Positions 10,662 to 22,400 of a DNA stretch of 64,000 nt are shown in pieces (positions within the stretch are counted from its first letter, which is position 1; every line of letters starts with the position of its first letter). This DNA is from Chrysoporthe austroafricana. Lineage: Eukaryota > Ascomycota > Sordariomycetes > Diaporthales > Cryphonectriaceae. The stretch covers positions 496,001-560,000 of the forward strand of contig JYIP02000001.1 of NCBI GenBank assembly GCA_001051155.2, in the 5' to 3' direction. The notes below the pieces were generated by a model, which saw only the letters and a program-made list of their open reading frames with translations, made no database searches and was not told where the DNA came from. A program made the position numbers and the translations under genes.

Positions 10662-12738
10662 TCACCTAGCCGTCCTCGAGGCTCCCATCGCCTCGTCCAT
10701 GCTCTTGCGCCACTTCCCACCGTATCTCGCCAGGAGAAAGATGCAGAGGTTCCCGCTGATGAGCGCGAAGAGCGCCACCATCGTACACAGCCACCCGACG
10801 CCCATAGCGTCCAGCAGTGGCTGCGTCACGACGACGCCCACGCAGGAGAAGATGTTCCGCACGAAGTTGTTGAGCGCCACGCCGCTGCTCGACCGCTTGG
10901 GCATGAACTCGGTCAGCATGGTGGTGACGGCGCCGAAGACCAGCATGCTGGCGACGCCGAAGAAGAAGTTGGGGACCATGCACGCCAGCCAGAACACGCC
11001 GAAGTTCGCGCACCAGCCGAACCAGATCAGCGCGAGCGGGAACATGCTCGCGGCGATCCAGGCGTTCTCCTTCAGCCTGTCCTCGGGCCGGTAGACCAGC
11101 TTGCCCTTGTCGTCGTAGCGCCCGGCCTTCAGCGCCTCGCGCCTCATGATGTGGTCCACCCACCGCCCGCCGAAGAGGGACGCCAGGAAGTACCCCAGCG
11201 AGGACGGGATGTACAGCAGGCCGACGATGATGGTCGAGAAGTTGTACGGCGCGACGGCGAAGGTCGACTGGATGGAGATGTTGAGGATGAACAGCGCGGC
11301 GAAGGTGATGGCCGCGAAGGCGACCACCAGGGCGATGGGCGGGAAGCGCAGGTAGGTGATGCAGTCGAGGGGGTCGATGAAGCACTTGCGCAGGACCAGC
11401 GCGCCCTTCTTGGACTTGAGGGCGATCGATTGCCGCGTGGACACGCGTGCGAGGCTGGGGGTACGGCTGAGGTCCTCTCCTGCCGGGGCGGGTGGGACGA
11501 GGGGCTTGCGTTTGGCGAGGGTCTCGGGGAGGAAGAAAAGGAGGCTGAGGAGGTTGAGGCCGCCGAAGATCGTGAGGAACCACATCGTGCTCCGCCAGCC
11601 GAGGCCCTGAGCTAGGGCTCCACCGATGATCGGTGCCAGTAGAGGCCCGAGGAGGGGCCCGAGGTAGAAAGTATCTAGCAGAACACTGGTCAGTCGGGGG
11701 TTCATAGGAGAAGTAGAAGACTAGACTGGAGATCACGCACTCATTGCCTTGCCTCGTTCAAAGACCTCCCATAGATCGGCGATCGTTCCCGCTCCCACGG
11801 CCTGGACGGAGGCTGAAGCACCACCACCGAGGATCCGCATGGCGATAAGCATGCCTATGTTGGTGCTCACGGCACTCAACACGGAGAAGACGACGAAGAG
11901 ACTGAACGATATGATATAGACCGTCCGCCGACCAAGGGTCTCCGAGAAGGATGACCTAGTTCGTGTCAGCGAGGAATGTCAAATAGCCAGGAGGGCCAGC
12001 ATCGACTCACCACCACAGGGGAAAGATGGACATAGAGAGCATGTAGAAAGCAACCGTCATGTTAACGATAGTTTCAGTGGTATGCAACTCCCGAGCGATA
12101 TCGCCCAGAGCGGCTACTCAACGTGTTAGCCATGGAAGTCAAGATAACTCATCCCCACGCACATACATGCAGCCCGCTCTCAGCCCTTGCTGGGGGGAAA
12201 GGAAAAGAAGAAGGAAAAGAAAAAGAAGGGGACACGTACGGTACATGATATTCGACCCGATAGGACCTCCAGCAGCGGCCAGGGCTACGATAGCAGTGAT
12301 AGTCCATTTCGTCTTCCTAGAGTAGTCGTACGGTCGTTCGACTTCTGGGATGAGTACGATCGACGCGAAGAAGCCCCTCCGCCTGGCCCGCGGGATGATC
12401 ACTAAGCGCCTCGACCGGGTGGAAGAGGCGTGGGAATGTGCCCGGCTTTGGGCTGCCAGGGTCTCAGGATCAGTAAGGACACCGGTGTTGAGGCCCTCGG
12501 GGCCCACCGGGTCAGGGTCGTGGTGCTCCTCCGTCTCATCGGCCGACTGCGGTGACTTCTCATCCTCGTCCTCGCCGTCAATGTTATCATCGTGATGAGA
12601 TGACGTGTCGCTGTCGCTCTCCTCTGGGTCGGGAAGGGACTCGTGGCGGTGATCTCCCGTATTGGTCTCCAGGGCTCCAGCGCCGGGATGGCTCTGGCCG
12701 GTGGCGCCGCCGTTATTTTCTTCTTCGCCGGGAGCCAT
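10662..12738 (-). CDS. DHA1-family major facilitator transporter (Qdr/Dtr1-like)
   Basis: Four exons (12738-12240, 12113-12011, 11955-11741, 11674-10662) join in frame to 609 residues. Introns are 126, 55 and 66 nt, each with a good donor; GCTAAC or GCTGAC branch points are visible in the first two. Residues 1-~135 are hydrophilic and acidic (Asp/Glu/Ser/His-rich, cytosolic). About twelve hydrophobic segments follow, starting at TKWTITAIVALAAAGGP. The loop motif SETLGRRTVY and the segment RILGGGASASVQAVGAGTIAD mark the fungal drug:H+ antiporter-1 branch that includes Qdr and Dtr1 transporters. A central cytosolic loop around PLVPPAPAGEDLSRT separates the two halves. The expected role is proton-coupled export across the plasma membrane; substrate is unknown and no biosynthetic cluster surrounds it. 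The intron 3 donor (GTGCGT) is the least certain junction. Confidence 0.9.
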
Positions 12739-14169
12739 ATTAGCACATCCGGGCCCGTTGTTCCGGCAAACCGGGGTGTGGGATGCTTCTTCCTCACAGT
12801 GGTCCTTGCCACTTAGCTCTCAAATCCGAATTTGTCTGAAGAAGGTGGACGTGAGGCACCGGGTCGTGATTTACGCACAGCACATCGCGGGATGAGACCG
12901 TGCCGTAGGGTCCAAGAAGGAGAGAGAGACACGGGAAAGAAGGCGAGAAAGGAAGCCAGAGGGAAGGCGAGAGGAAAGCCGTGGAACCTTTTTCCTGTGA
13001 CAGAAGCCGATGGCTCGGAAATAAGGCACACATGGACCCAAAGCCCACTAGCCGGACGTCGTGGGACTCCGTACCAGAACGAGCCTCCCGCGGCAACGTA
13101 CGGGTCGGTCTCCACCCAGCCTGTTCCTGAATGCCTGTCCGGGGCCCCATCCATCCTATATCGGCCCATCCCGGCGGTGTCGATAGCGGTGCTCCCGGTG
13201 GCTGCGCCTCGCGGTTCGCGATTGAACTTGACTGGCTGGCCCGCCGATCCGGTGAGCTCACCTAGCATGGCGGGGACGAGTTGCTCCCTCCACGACTCGA
13301 AGAGACCTTAATCCAGAAGGGGGAGCGGTGGCTTGAGAGGGGGGCAAAACATCAGGAGTGGTCCTCGATCCTGATTCGAGCTTCGGCAAGATCGGCACCG
13401 AGCCGCCTCGGGATCCCCCACAGGCCGAGCAGGTCCAGCCGTGCTCGGCGTCACCATAAAACCACAGCTTCTGAGTACGTGTGTGGAAAGTTAACTAATT
13501 ACCCGAAGCCCGGCCGCTGTGGCTGTGGCCTTCCCCTTCCGGGCCGCCCGTTGAGCAGCCCCACTGCTGGCAGTAGTTATACGCGTTTACACGAGCAACA
13601 AGAGCATGTCGTCTTCGGCCGTCACCTTCTCGCACCAGCCACATTGCCACGAAACGGCTCCGAGGGGGATTGGGACGGGGGCAAACAGAAGACTGGATAC
13701 TAAGCCCCCTAAGCTCTGTGCGATGGTCACAATACTCGCCATCATGTTTATTTACTAATTCTTATATATTTCGCTTGTTCTAATTCAGACAAAGCCGAAA
13801 TTTCGCAAGTCGTCCATATTTATGCGCTATAGCCTTGGCTCGCCGTAGGTAGAATCGAGCAAAAAGTATGAGACGGTTATCTTGACTCGCAACAACAGGG
13901 ATCCCATTGAGTAAATTTAGTAATTATCATGGACTGGCCTTAATGTGCCTTTTTTTTTTCTTTCCTCCCTCTGTTTCGTGCGAAGAGCCAGAGGCGACAA
14001 AACACCTTGAGTCTTGTTGCACCACAAAGACCTCAACTCCTTCAAGACATGTCCCAGAGTCACTGAAACGTATTAGTCGGCCGCAGTCCCAGCCTACTCT
14101 TCTCATCAGGCATATCGATTATCTCTTCATTCGTTTGATCGAGTCCTCCCTGCTGATCTAGTAGTGCGT

Positions 14170-14415
14170 CTAACGACGCTTCACCTTATTCACAAATGCC
14201 ACGAGCTCGTACCGATAGTAAACCCACCACAGCTCACTAGGCAGGTCCGCGAGCTCGCTACCAACTTCCTTGTATGTGTAGGCTTCCCGTGCTCTGGGAT
14301 CGACCCGTTTCTTGAGTGGTTGGTGATCGGCGTTGTTGCGGATTACGTAGGCGTCCTTCACATCGATGTGATACCAATTGAAAGCTTGCATAGACCCGTA
14401 AAGCGTAATCTGCTA
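14170..14415 (-). pseudogene. Unrecognised coding-like fragment
   Basis: On the minus strand, 80 codons run from just after a possible acceptor (TATAG) at 14416 to a stop at 14170-14172. The peptide is rich in Trp/Tyr and charged residues (for example SELWWVYYRYELVAFVNK), which is atypical of random GC-rich frames. It looks like the last exon of a gene or a relic, but no upstream exon is convincing and I do not recognise the family. Confidence 0.28.
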
Positions 14416-15227
14416 TACCATCATATTTTGCTGCGTAGACGGGAGCACCTCATCGGGGACTGTAACCTCCCGGTGTCACCCTAGCATGGGGTGGCCTTGA
14501 GACCGTAGGACCCTGCAGAGTATTCACAGCCTCGCCTATATCACCGCTAAGGAAGCGGAATGAGACCCTGCTCTAGAATGGGCAAGCCACTCGAGAAATA
14601 ATCATGTATGAACCATTATTGTTATGCCAAACATTGTGGGTAACTCAATAGTGAGCAAATAATCATTAACAGAAAATCTCTACTTGGTTGTACTCTGTTT
14701 TTGCCGAATATGGAAATTGTACTCCGAACTAGACCTTGACAATGTTGTTTATTGAGACTCTGAGTGCATATTCACTTTGTTACAAACCCATCTTATCACA
14801 ATGATACAGAGCAATGGAACTTTAAAGAAGAAGTTAAACCTTTCCAATGCGGTCGACTGTAACGTGGCGTTTGCAATTACGGTCAGAGAAGTGGAAAAGA
14901 AAGAAAGAAAAAAGCAAGATGTATTAATGGAGGGCACAAAGTATGTGCCCCACTTTTATTTAGTACGGGTTAGGGTCCTCTCCGCCGGTGCCGGGCCGAA
15001 GATTGAACTTGAACTTAACTTTCAGTAACAAGAAGACGACAGCGCAAGCGTTCGAGGCAACGACGCAGCACGAGGGCTAAGGAAAAAATCTTCTTGATAC
15101 GCTCCAGAGAGACGCATGTGCTTCAGATACAAATAGAATCACTATGTGCTCGGCCTTGTCCCAATGTTGGCTGAACGATGAGTACCTGATCTGATCGGGA
15201 GGCGGCTCCGATCTCGAAGAATGGACG

Positions 15228-15233
15228 TGACTC
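15228..15233 (+). promoter_or_regulatory. TGACTC motif, candidate Gcn4/CPC1 site upstream of the proline gene
   Basis: TGACTC, the core of the fungal general amino-acid control site (TGACTCA in full), lies about 206 nt upstream of the gamma-glutamyl phosphate reductase ATG. Amino-acid biosynthesis genes are known targets of this bZIP regulator. Only the six-base core matches, so this is position-supported inference. Confidence 0.4.
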
Positions 15234-15438
15234 TAAACTCAACCTCACTCTCAACTCTCACCAAATTCCACTCCGGCTAACTTTCGTGACTTTACCAACT
15301 TACAATACTACCAACATTTCCTCCTAACACTGTAGCCGCCCCGGCAGCTCGTCCATAGAGCCAGCGACTGGGTCACCACAACCACCCACTTACCCTCGCT
15401 AACCCCCCCTCCTTAAGAGGAGAGGAAGAAAAAAAACC

Positions 15439-16785
15439 ATGTCCCTCACAAGCGCCACCCCTCGCGAGGCCGCCCAGGCCGCAAAGGCCGCCTCGCACTA
15501 CCTGGCCACGCTCCCCGTGAGTGCGCGCAACGACGCGCTGACCGCCATCCACGCCTCGCTCACCGCGTCCCGCGAAGACATCCTGGCCGCCAACGCGCGC
15601 GACATGGCCGCCGCGCGGTGTGCGGCCGTGCACGGGCAGCTGGCGCCGTCGCTCGTGTCGCGCCTGGACCTGGGCAAGCCCGGCAAGTGGGAGGACATGC
15701 TCAAGGGCGTGCTCGACGTGCGCGGCCTCGCGGACCCGCTGGGCGTCGTCACCCTCCGCACGCGGCTGGACGACGGGCTGGTCCTGGAGCGCCTGACGTG
15801 CCCCATCGGGGTGCTGCTGATCATCTTCGAGGCGCGGCCCGAGGTCATCGCGAACATCGCCGCGCTGGCCATCAAGAGCGGCAACGCGGCCATCCTCAAG
15901 GGCGGCCGGGAGAGCACCGAGTCGTTCGTGGCCATCAGCGGGGCCATCTCGCGGGGGCTGGAGCAGTGCAGCGTGCCCAACGGCGCCGTGCAGCTGGTCA
16001 CCACGCGCGACGTCATCCCCCAGCTGCTGGAGCTGGACGGGTTCATCGACCTGGTCATCCCGCGGGGCGGCAACGAGCTGGTGCGCTACGTCAAGGCGAA
16101 CACCAAGATCCCCGTGCTGGGGCATGCGGACGGGCTGTGCGCGGCGTATCTGGATGGCAGTGCGGACCCCGCGATGGCGGCCGGCGTCATCGTGGACGCC
16201 AAGACGAGCTACCCCGCCGCCTGCAACAGCCTCGAGACCCTGCTGGTCGAGGAGGCTGCGCTGCAGACCGTCTTCCCTGCTGCGGCCGAGGCGCTGATCG
16301 CGAAGGGCGTCGCGCTGCGGTGCGATCCCAGGAGCAAGGCGGCCGTCCTCGGCAGGGTTCCCTCGGCAGCAGGCAAGGTGGAAGATGCGATGGACGCCGA
16401 CTACGACACGGAGCATCTCGCGCTCGTCCTGGCCGTTAAGACCGTCGCGGGTCTCGACGAGGCCATCGAGCATATCAACACCCACGGTTCCCACCACACA
16501 GACGTCATCCTGACGGCGGACGAGGCCCGCGCCGAGAGGTTCATGACGGCCGTCGACTCGGCGGGCGTCTACTGGAACGCCTCGACGAGGATGGCGGACG
16601 GCATGAGGTACGGCTTCGGCACGGAGGTCGGCATCAGCACCAACAAGATCCACGCCCGGGGGCCGGTGGGCCTGGAGGGCTTGACGATCTACAAGTACAA
16701 GGTCAGGGGCACGGGGCACGTTTCGGCCGTGTATGGAGAGGGGGAGGGAAAGAAGAGGTTCCTGCACGAGAAGACGGACCTATGA
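15439..16785 (+). CDS. PRO2: Gamma-glutamyl phosphate reductase (proline biosynthesis)
   Basis: A single intronless reading frame of 448 residues covers the whole family length. The enzyme reduces gamma-glutamyl phosphate with NADPH to glutamate-5-semialdehyde, the second step of proline synthesis from glutamate, normally in the cytosol. Family hallmarks are GVLLIIFEARPEV, the run AIKSGNAAILKGGRES, and the catalytic-cysteine block SYPAACNSLETLL with the thiol at residue 262. The C-terminal region has VYWNASTRMADGMRYGFG and a GPVGLEGLT-type motif. The ATG follows an A-rich leader. The next gene is convergent, with only 227 nt between stops. Strong GC bias leaves long spurious open frames on the opposite strand. 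Confidence 0.97.
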   Translation: MSLTSATPREAAQAAKAASHYLATLPVSARNDALTAIHASLTASREDILAANARDMAAARCAAVHGQLAPSLVSRLDLGKPGKWEDMLKGVLDVRGLADPLGVVTLRTRLDDGLVLERLTCPIGVLLIIFEARPEVIANIAALAIKSGNAAILKGGRESTESFVAISGAISRGLEQCSVPNGAVQLVTTRDVIPQLLELDGFIDLVIPRGGNELVRYVKANTKIPVLGHADGLCAAYLDGSADPAMAAGVIVDAKTSYPAACNSLETLLVEEAALQTVFPAAAEALIAKGVALRCDPRSKAAVLGRVPSAAGKVEDAMDADYDTEHLALVLAVKTVAGLDEAIEHINTHGSHHTDVILTADEARAERFMTAVDSAGVYWNASTRMADGMRYGFGTEVGISTNKIHARGPVGLEGLTIYKYKVRGTGHVSAVYGEGEGKKRFLHEKTDL

Positions 16786-17012
16786 GACCCACTGCTGTGA
16801 GCTGTGGTCATTCAGGGGGGAGGCATCACCGGGAAAAGAAAGGCGTTTGGGGTCCGGAAAAGTGATTGTTTGAGTTAGAGATGGCTCCACAAGCAGGGCC
16901 GCTACAGACAGGATAATAACAGCCTTGCCCAAAGCTGGCTGAATGATGATTGAGACGCGTTGCTCGATCGGGTCCTCTGCTCGATGCCCACGTTTTCTGT
17001 CGAAACCCGATC

Positions 17013-18087
17013 TTAAGGAACAGTGCAAATGATCTTTCCCCTCGTGACGTTCTTCTCCATCAGCGTGTGGGCCTCCTGGATATCCTCCATCTTAAACACC
17101 TTGTCCACAAAAAGCTTCAGCTTCCCGGCCTCGAGATCCGGCACGTACTCCGCCAACTTGTCGCGCAGCCTCCCCTGGTACTCCTCGTCCCGGCTCCTCA
17201 GCGCGCTGCCCTCCCAGCGCAGCCTCTTGTACAGCAGCTGCCCGATGTTCACGTCCTTGAGCACCGGCCCGCCCATGAACGCGAGCTGCACGATCCGGCC
17301 GTCCCGCGCCGCGCAGTCGAGGTTCTTCTGGACGTAGTCGCCGGCGATGAAGTCGACGATGAGGTCCACCCCCTGGCCGCCCGTCGCCTCGAGGACGCCC
17401 TTGGCCCAGTCCTCGGTGCGGTAGTTGAACGCCCGGGTCGCGCCGAGCTCGCCCTCGAGGAACGCGCACTTCTCGGCGCTGCCGGCCGTCGCGAAGACCC
17501 GGGCGGCGCCCGCGCGCCGGCTGAGCTGGATGCCCGCGATGCCGACGCCGCTCGCGCCCGCGTGCCACAGGACACTCTTGCCGCGCAGGTCGTCGAAGCC
17601 GCCGACGAGGTGCACCGCCTGCGTGGCGGTGATCCACACCTCGGGGATGCCGGCGGCGGCCTCCCAAGAGAGCCCCGCCGGCTTCCGGAGCAGCATCCGC
17701 GTGCTCACGGCGATGTGCTCGGCGTAGGCGCCGCCGTAGGCCAGGCCGAAGACCTCGTCGCCCTCCTTCAGGCCCCGGCAGTGCTCCTCGCTGCCGAGGG
17801 CCTCGACGGTGCCCGAGAACTCGACGCCCAGGATGGGGCCGGCCTGCGGCGGGAGGGGGTAGTGGCCCTCGCGCTGGATGAGGTCCATCCTGTTCAGGCC
17901 GAAGGCCTTGACGCGCACGAGGGCCTGGTGCGCGGAGGGGGTGGGCCTGGGGACTGAGTCGTTGATGTAGAGGGAGGAGATGGGACCCTTCCCGCCCTTG
18001 ATGTCTGTGGGAGGAAGGGCATGAGCAGGTGGTAAGCTGAGGACCGGAGGGGGCGGACATACCGACTGCCTTCATGACCTGAGACAT
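17013..18087 (-). CDS. NAD(P)H quinone oxidoreductase, PIG3/TP53I3-like
   Basis: Two exons, a 25-nt first exon (18087-18063) and 18004-17013, join across a 58-nt intron (GTATGT...CCACAG) to give 338 residues. The protein is a medium-chain dehydrogenase/reductase without the catalytic zinc ligands, of the PIG3 quinone reductase type. The N-terminal catalytic fold carries KAFGLNRMDLIQREG and GVEFSGTVEALG. The Rossmann part has HAGASGVGIAGIQL, and a family C-terminal segment follows (KNVTRGKIICTV). The expected reaction is NADPH-dependent one-electron reduction of quinones or related electrophiles in the cytosol. A bZIP-like TGACGTC lies 114 nt upstream of the ATG. The gene converges on the proline gene. 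Confidence 0.92.
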
Positions 18088-19460
18088 CTTGACTGGGTGG
18101 TCTGATTTTTGGATCTGATGCGCTTAATTCTCAATTTTGAGGATTTTCCTCTTGAAGTTTCGTGGCCTCGCTGGATCTCCTCACAGTAGACGTTGAGAGA
18201 TGACGTCTTCGAGGTCTCGCGGGATGAGCCCTTAAAGCCGCGGTGAGCTTTTATAGTTACAGTACAACTTCATCTCGGACGCCGACACATACACCAATAT
18301 ATGTATGTATATAGACTAGACGAGTGCTTCTTCATTCGTTGGGTCACCACAATGTGCAAAGAAACCAATAGAAAAGGGAAAAGAAGAAATAAAACGTTGC
18401 TTTGAAATCATCTTAAGCAGAATCCGGTCCCGAATGCCGGATCCACGAAGGTGGGGCCAAGTCCCGGAGCTGCTCCGGGCCACGGCCACAGCAGCAAGCG
18501 TGCGTGCGGATTTGACAAGGCGCGATGGAGGTTAATTTAGTTTATCAATCACAGCTTAGAAACGCAACCAGCGAGGATCTCCAGGACGGTACTGTTCCCA
18601 ACCCCGCCGCTCCGGCAGCCCAGGGAGGGAGGCTAGCGACGTTCCTACAGTACCAGGCACTCCCATGCAGACTGCAACGCCGGCAGCCGATGACCTCGGA
18701 ACCTGCATCCTCATGTGCATCCCGACCCAGCGCCGACGGACACTGCGCAGTGTTGACCGTGCCGAAGGCCGTCGCATTCGCACTCGTCCCGCCGGCTGGG
18801 AAGACAGGGCTTACCTCGGGGCCCTGCAAGGACATCTCCTGCGCCCCCCCCCCCTCTCCCCCAACCGTTAACTAAGCATATGAGATAGGGCTGATTAGGG
18901 CTAGATGAGGGCGACCAAACGACAGCTGCCCAGGTGTGGTTGTCTCGAGAACATGAAGTTGACCAACCTACCAAGCTGTTGAGAAATTGCAAGGGGGACT
19001 TGAGGTTATAGTCGCTCCAACGAGCGACGGCTCACCGATTGGACGGTCGTCGCCAGTCTCCGGGAGGACCGCCAATCAATCGACTTACGAGTGAGATGCT
19101 GTGGAAGAACACACACATTCTCTCTCTTCCTCTCTGTGATGTTGAGTACGCCCTGATCATCCCAGCCACGTGACTGACAAAGAGAGAACATCACGCTGCT
19201 GACGGCCCAGGTGCACCTACCTGGTGGGATGCTGCCTGGGAGCCTTATTATGCTTACGGATATAGAGCGAGGCTGTACAGGACGCCCTGCTGTCGAGCCC
19301 ATCGGGGATCCTGACACACCACCTGTGACGCTCGCACTCTCGGTCCCCCGATACTTATGGACTGCATCCAGCGCAGCCCCAGACCGACAGTCACCTCCAG
19401 CTTAGGCTCACCGCCCTGCTCTTACCCGGATCTGACAGCGCGCAGCCGGACGGAAAGATC
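18088..19460. other. Intergenic between divergent genes
   Basis: This is shared upstream region of the quinone oxidoreductase (-) and HET-ankyrin (+) genes. It contains the TGACGTC site, an AT-rich patch near 18295-18420, and one copy of CTACAGTACCAGGCA (18645-18659) that recurs elsewhere in the window. No coding region is supported. Confidence 0.5.
18201..18207. promoter_or_regulatory. TGACGTC motif upstream of the quinone oxidoreductase gene
   Basis: TGACGTC is seven of the eight bases of the CRE palindrome bound by Atf1/CREB-type stress bZIP factors. It lies 114 nt upstream of the quinone oxidoreductase start codon. A stress-responsive role is plausible, but a single site of this length can occur by chance. 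Confidence 0.3.
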
Positions 19461-22400
19461 ATGGACAACGCCATCCTGCCCGATGTCTGGGCCCGCCTCA
19501 CCCCGCGACAATGCGAGATAGCCCTAATGTCCCCGGAGGAGAGGCGCCGCGTGCCCCCAGAAGAAGTGACGGCGGTGCGCGACCTCGTCCTGCACGCCCG
19601 GCAGGCCAGGATCGCCGACGCCGGCGACGACGAGCACCAGTCCCCCGCGCCAGAGTCCATCCCGGAGCCCTTCGAGTACCAGCCGCTGTCGAAGCCGGCC
19701 TCCCTCCGGCTGGTGCAGGTGCTGCCGCCAGCAGACGACGGCATGCTGCAGGTGGAGATGCACGAGTACGACCTCGACGACCAGATCCCGCGGTACGTAC
19801 GTATGGCGGCCCCCCCACCACCGGCGCACGCCGCCCCGGTGCTGACACGCCGAAAGGTACTACTGCCTCTCGTACTGCTGGGGCAACCCGCACGCGAAGG
19901 CCAGGACGTTCGACTACCACGCGGACCACGCCGCCGCGCACGACGACGCGCGGCGGGTCCCGATCGCGTGCAACGGCCGGGTGGTGCGCGTGCGCCGGAA
20001 CCTGCACGACGCGCTGCGGCAGCTGCCAGGCGACCCGTTCGTGTTCTCCAAGATCAGGACCATCTTCGACGGCGAGGGTGTCTACTTCGGCGATCTGCAC
20101 TTCGCGGCGGCGGGCGGCGACACCGCCGCCATCAGGTTCGTAATGTTCGGCCGCGGAGTCCCCGCCGGCGCGCTGCTCTGACATGTCCATATAGGATGCT
20201 CCTCCGGGCCGGCGCTCCGATCGACGCGCCGGACAGCAAGGGCCGGACGGCCCTCATACTGGCTACGATCAGGAACCACAGGCAGGCAGCACGTCTCCCA
20301 CGAGTCGTGATGTAGATTAGGCAAAGCTGACGACCGGACAGGTAACAGCCCTCCTAGAGGCCGGGGCGAACGCTGAGGCGCGCGACCACGACAGGATGAG
20401 CTGTCGTGATCACGCGAAGGAACACGGTCAGGACGACATAGCCGCCGAGATCGAGACGTTCGACCAGGCCCGGTTGAAGCCGGTGCAGGTCAAGCACAGG
20501 CACCACGGCGTGAGGCTGTGGATCGATGCCATGTGCATCAACCAGCAGGACGACCAGGAAAAGAGCGTCCAGGTCGCCGTGATGGACCGCATCTACAAGC
20601 AGGCCTCGCTGTGCGTGGTCTGGCTGGGGGGCGACGACGGCACCGCCGGCCACGCGGTCCGGGCGCTGGAGAAGCTCCACCCGGCCACCAGGCACAGGGC
20701 GCTCGCGGGGTCCAGCATCTGCCCGTTTCGAGGGCCCGCGGCGCAGCTGCGGGCCTACGAGGAGGTCGGGGTCCAGCCTCTCGACCTGGCGGAGTGGACC
20801 GGCCTGGCCGCCCTGTACCTCCGCCAGAACTTCCGCCGGATATGGTGCCTGCAGGAGATGGTCCTTCAGCCCCGGGTGATTGCGTTTGTGGGCAGGGACT
20901 GCATACCGTGGGATGAGTTCATGCAGGTGACGGACCAGCTGCACTGTCTGCAGAGGCGGTTTGCAAGCCCGCCGTCCCACTTCTATCGGCAGTTTCTTTC
21001 AGTCGAGACCGAGGCGAATCTGGTACGTGGTCTGAGATACCGCGCAAAGGTTGATAGGCTACCGTACGAGCAGCGATCGTCGGTGTTGAGGAGGTCCAGC
21101 ATGGTCCGGCGTGGCGATGGTAAGGGTGCCAGGCTCTCTCTTATAGACATGATCATGGAGACCGCGACTTTCCAATGCTCTGACCCCCGGGACCACGTAT
21201 ACGGACTTCTTGGGATGTGCGGAGAACACGCCGAGACGCTGCAGGTCACTGTCGACTACAGCCAGCCGTATCCTCGTCTGTACACGCAGATCATGCGGTC
21301 CATCCTTCAGAACGAACGGGGTGGGGGATCGCTACAGTGGGTCGCAGCAACAGCGGACGCGGGCGCTCCGATGAGAGAAGGCCTTCCGAGTTGGGTACTC
21401 CACTACGGCCTCCCTCGAAGGGCACCCTTCTGGAAGGATTATTTCTGCGCGGCCGGCCGGGGAGGCACCACCTTCGACTGGGAGCGCGGCGGGAGTGGTG
21501 GCGCTGACGAGCTCGTCATCCAGGGGCGGAAAGTCGATGTCGTCGAGATGCTGGCGGCCGACCGGTCAGGGACAGAGGGGCAGCGCTTCGATCCCCTGTG
21601 GCCTTCTCTCGTGCTGGCCTTGCCACAGGTCTACCCGCACACCGGCCAGCCCAGGACGGAGGTGATGTGGCGTACCTTCTGTAGCGATACAACCGCGCGA
21701 GGAGATAGTGTGCCGGATGGCCGCAGGAGCCTTTGGCCCGCAACGGCTCAATACGCGAGCCAGTTCCGCAGCCTGCTCTGCGCCATGCTGCTGGCGCAGG
21801 CCGAGCAGTCGTCTCACCGCCGGTCCCAGCTCACGCCGACACGTAGCGGCGGGTTGCTCCAGGCCGTGATGCGGTATGGCCTGGCTCTTTGGCCCTCCGC
21901 CTTGTCGGGCGGCACTTCCTCCAGCGCCGCGCTTTCTAGGGTCTTGAAGATGTTCTCGAACGATCCGGATCTTGCTGACCCGGCGATGGCCAAGGCTCTG
22001 CGCGGCATCGAGGCCATATGGGAGCTCGACAGTGCCGCGCCGGGCGGGTGCGCGCTACCGTCACCTACACAGATCTCGTCATTCCACGAAAACCCCCAGT
22101 ATAGGATCTGGCTGCCGCCAGACGACGCGGCGGACGTCCTCGAAGTGCGAGGCGTCAAGCTCAAGTACGAGAATGATGCTGATATCCCGGGCCCCATTCC
22201 ATCTGAGGGTCTCGGGTTCAGAGACCAGTATCTTCATTACAACAAGGGGCGGCGTTTGTTCGTTACAAGGGAGGAGAGATACATGGGGCTCGGGCCGGTG
22301 AGTGCGGAGGTGAATGATGAGGTTTGGATCGTCAATGGGAGCCGGGTTCCATTTCTCCTGCGCCCGGTGCCTGGTGAGGTGTGTGAACACAACAACCCGC

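Larger units (their letters stand above)
12739..15438. other. Intergenic, partly AT-rich, with a possible relic ORF
   Basis: This is the spacer between the divergent MFS (-) and gamma-glutamyl phosphate reductase (+) genes. From about 13740 to 15060 it is markedly AT-richer than the flanks. It contains one coding-like fragment at 14170-14415 on the minus strand. The last ~240 nt are CT-rich leader/promoter of the proline gene. No transposon ends were recognised. Confidence 0.45.

Noticed and set aside
15373..16767. 464-codon open frame on the minus strand
   Set aside because: It mirrors the gamma-glutamyl phosphate reductase gene and is Arg/His/Asp-rich without any domain.
16950..17957. 335-codon plus-strand frame
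   Set aside because: It is the shadow of the quinone oxidoreductase gene; no motif is present.
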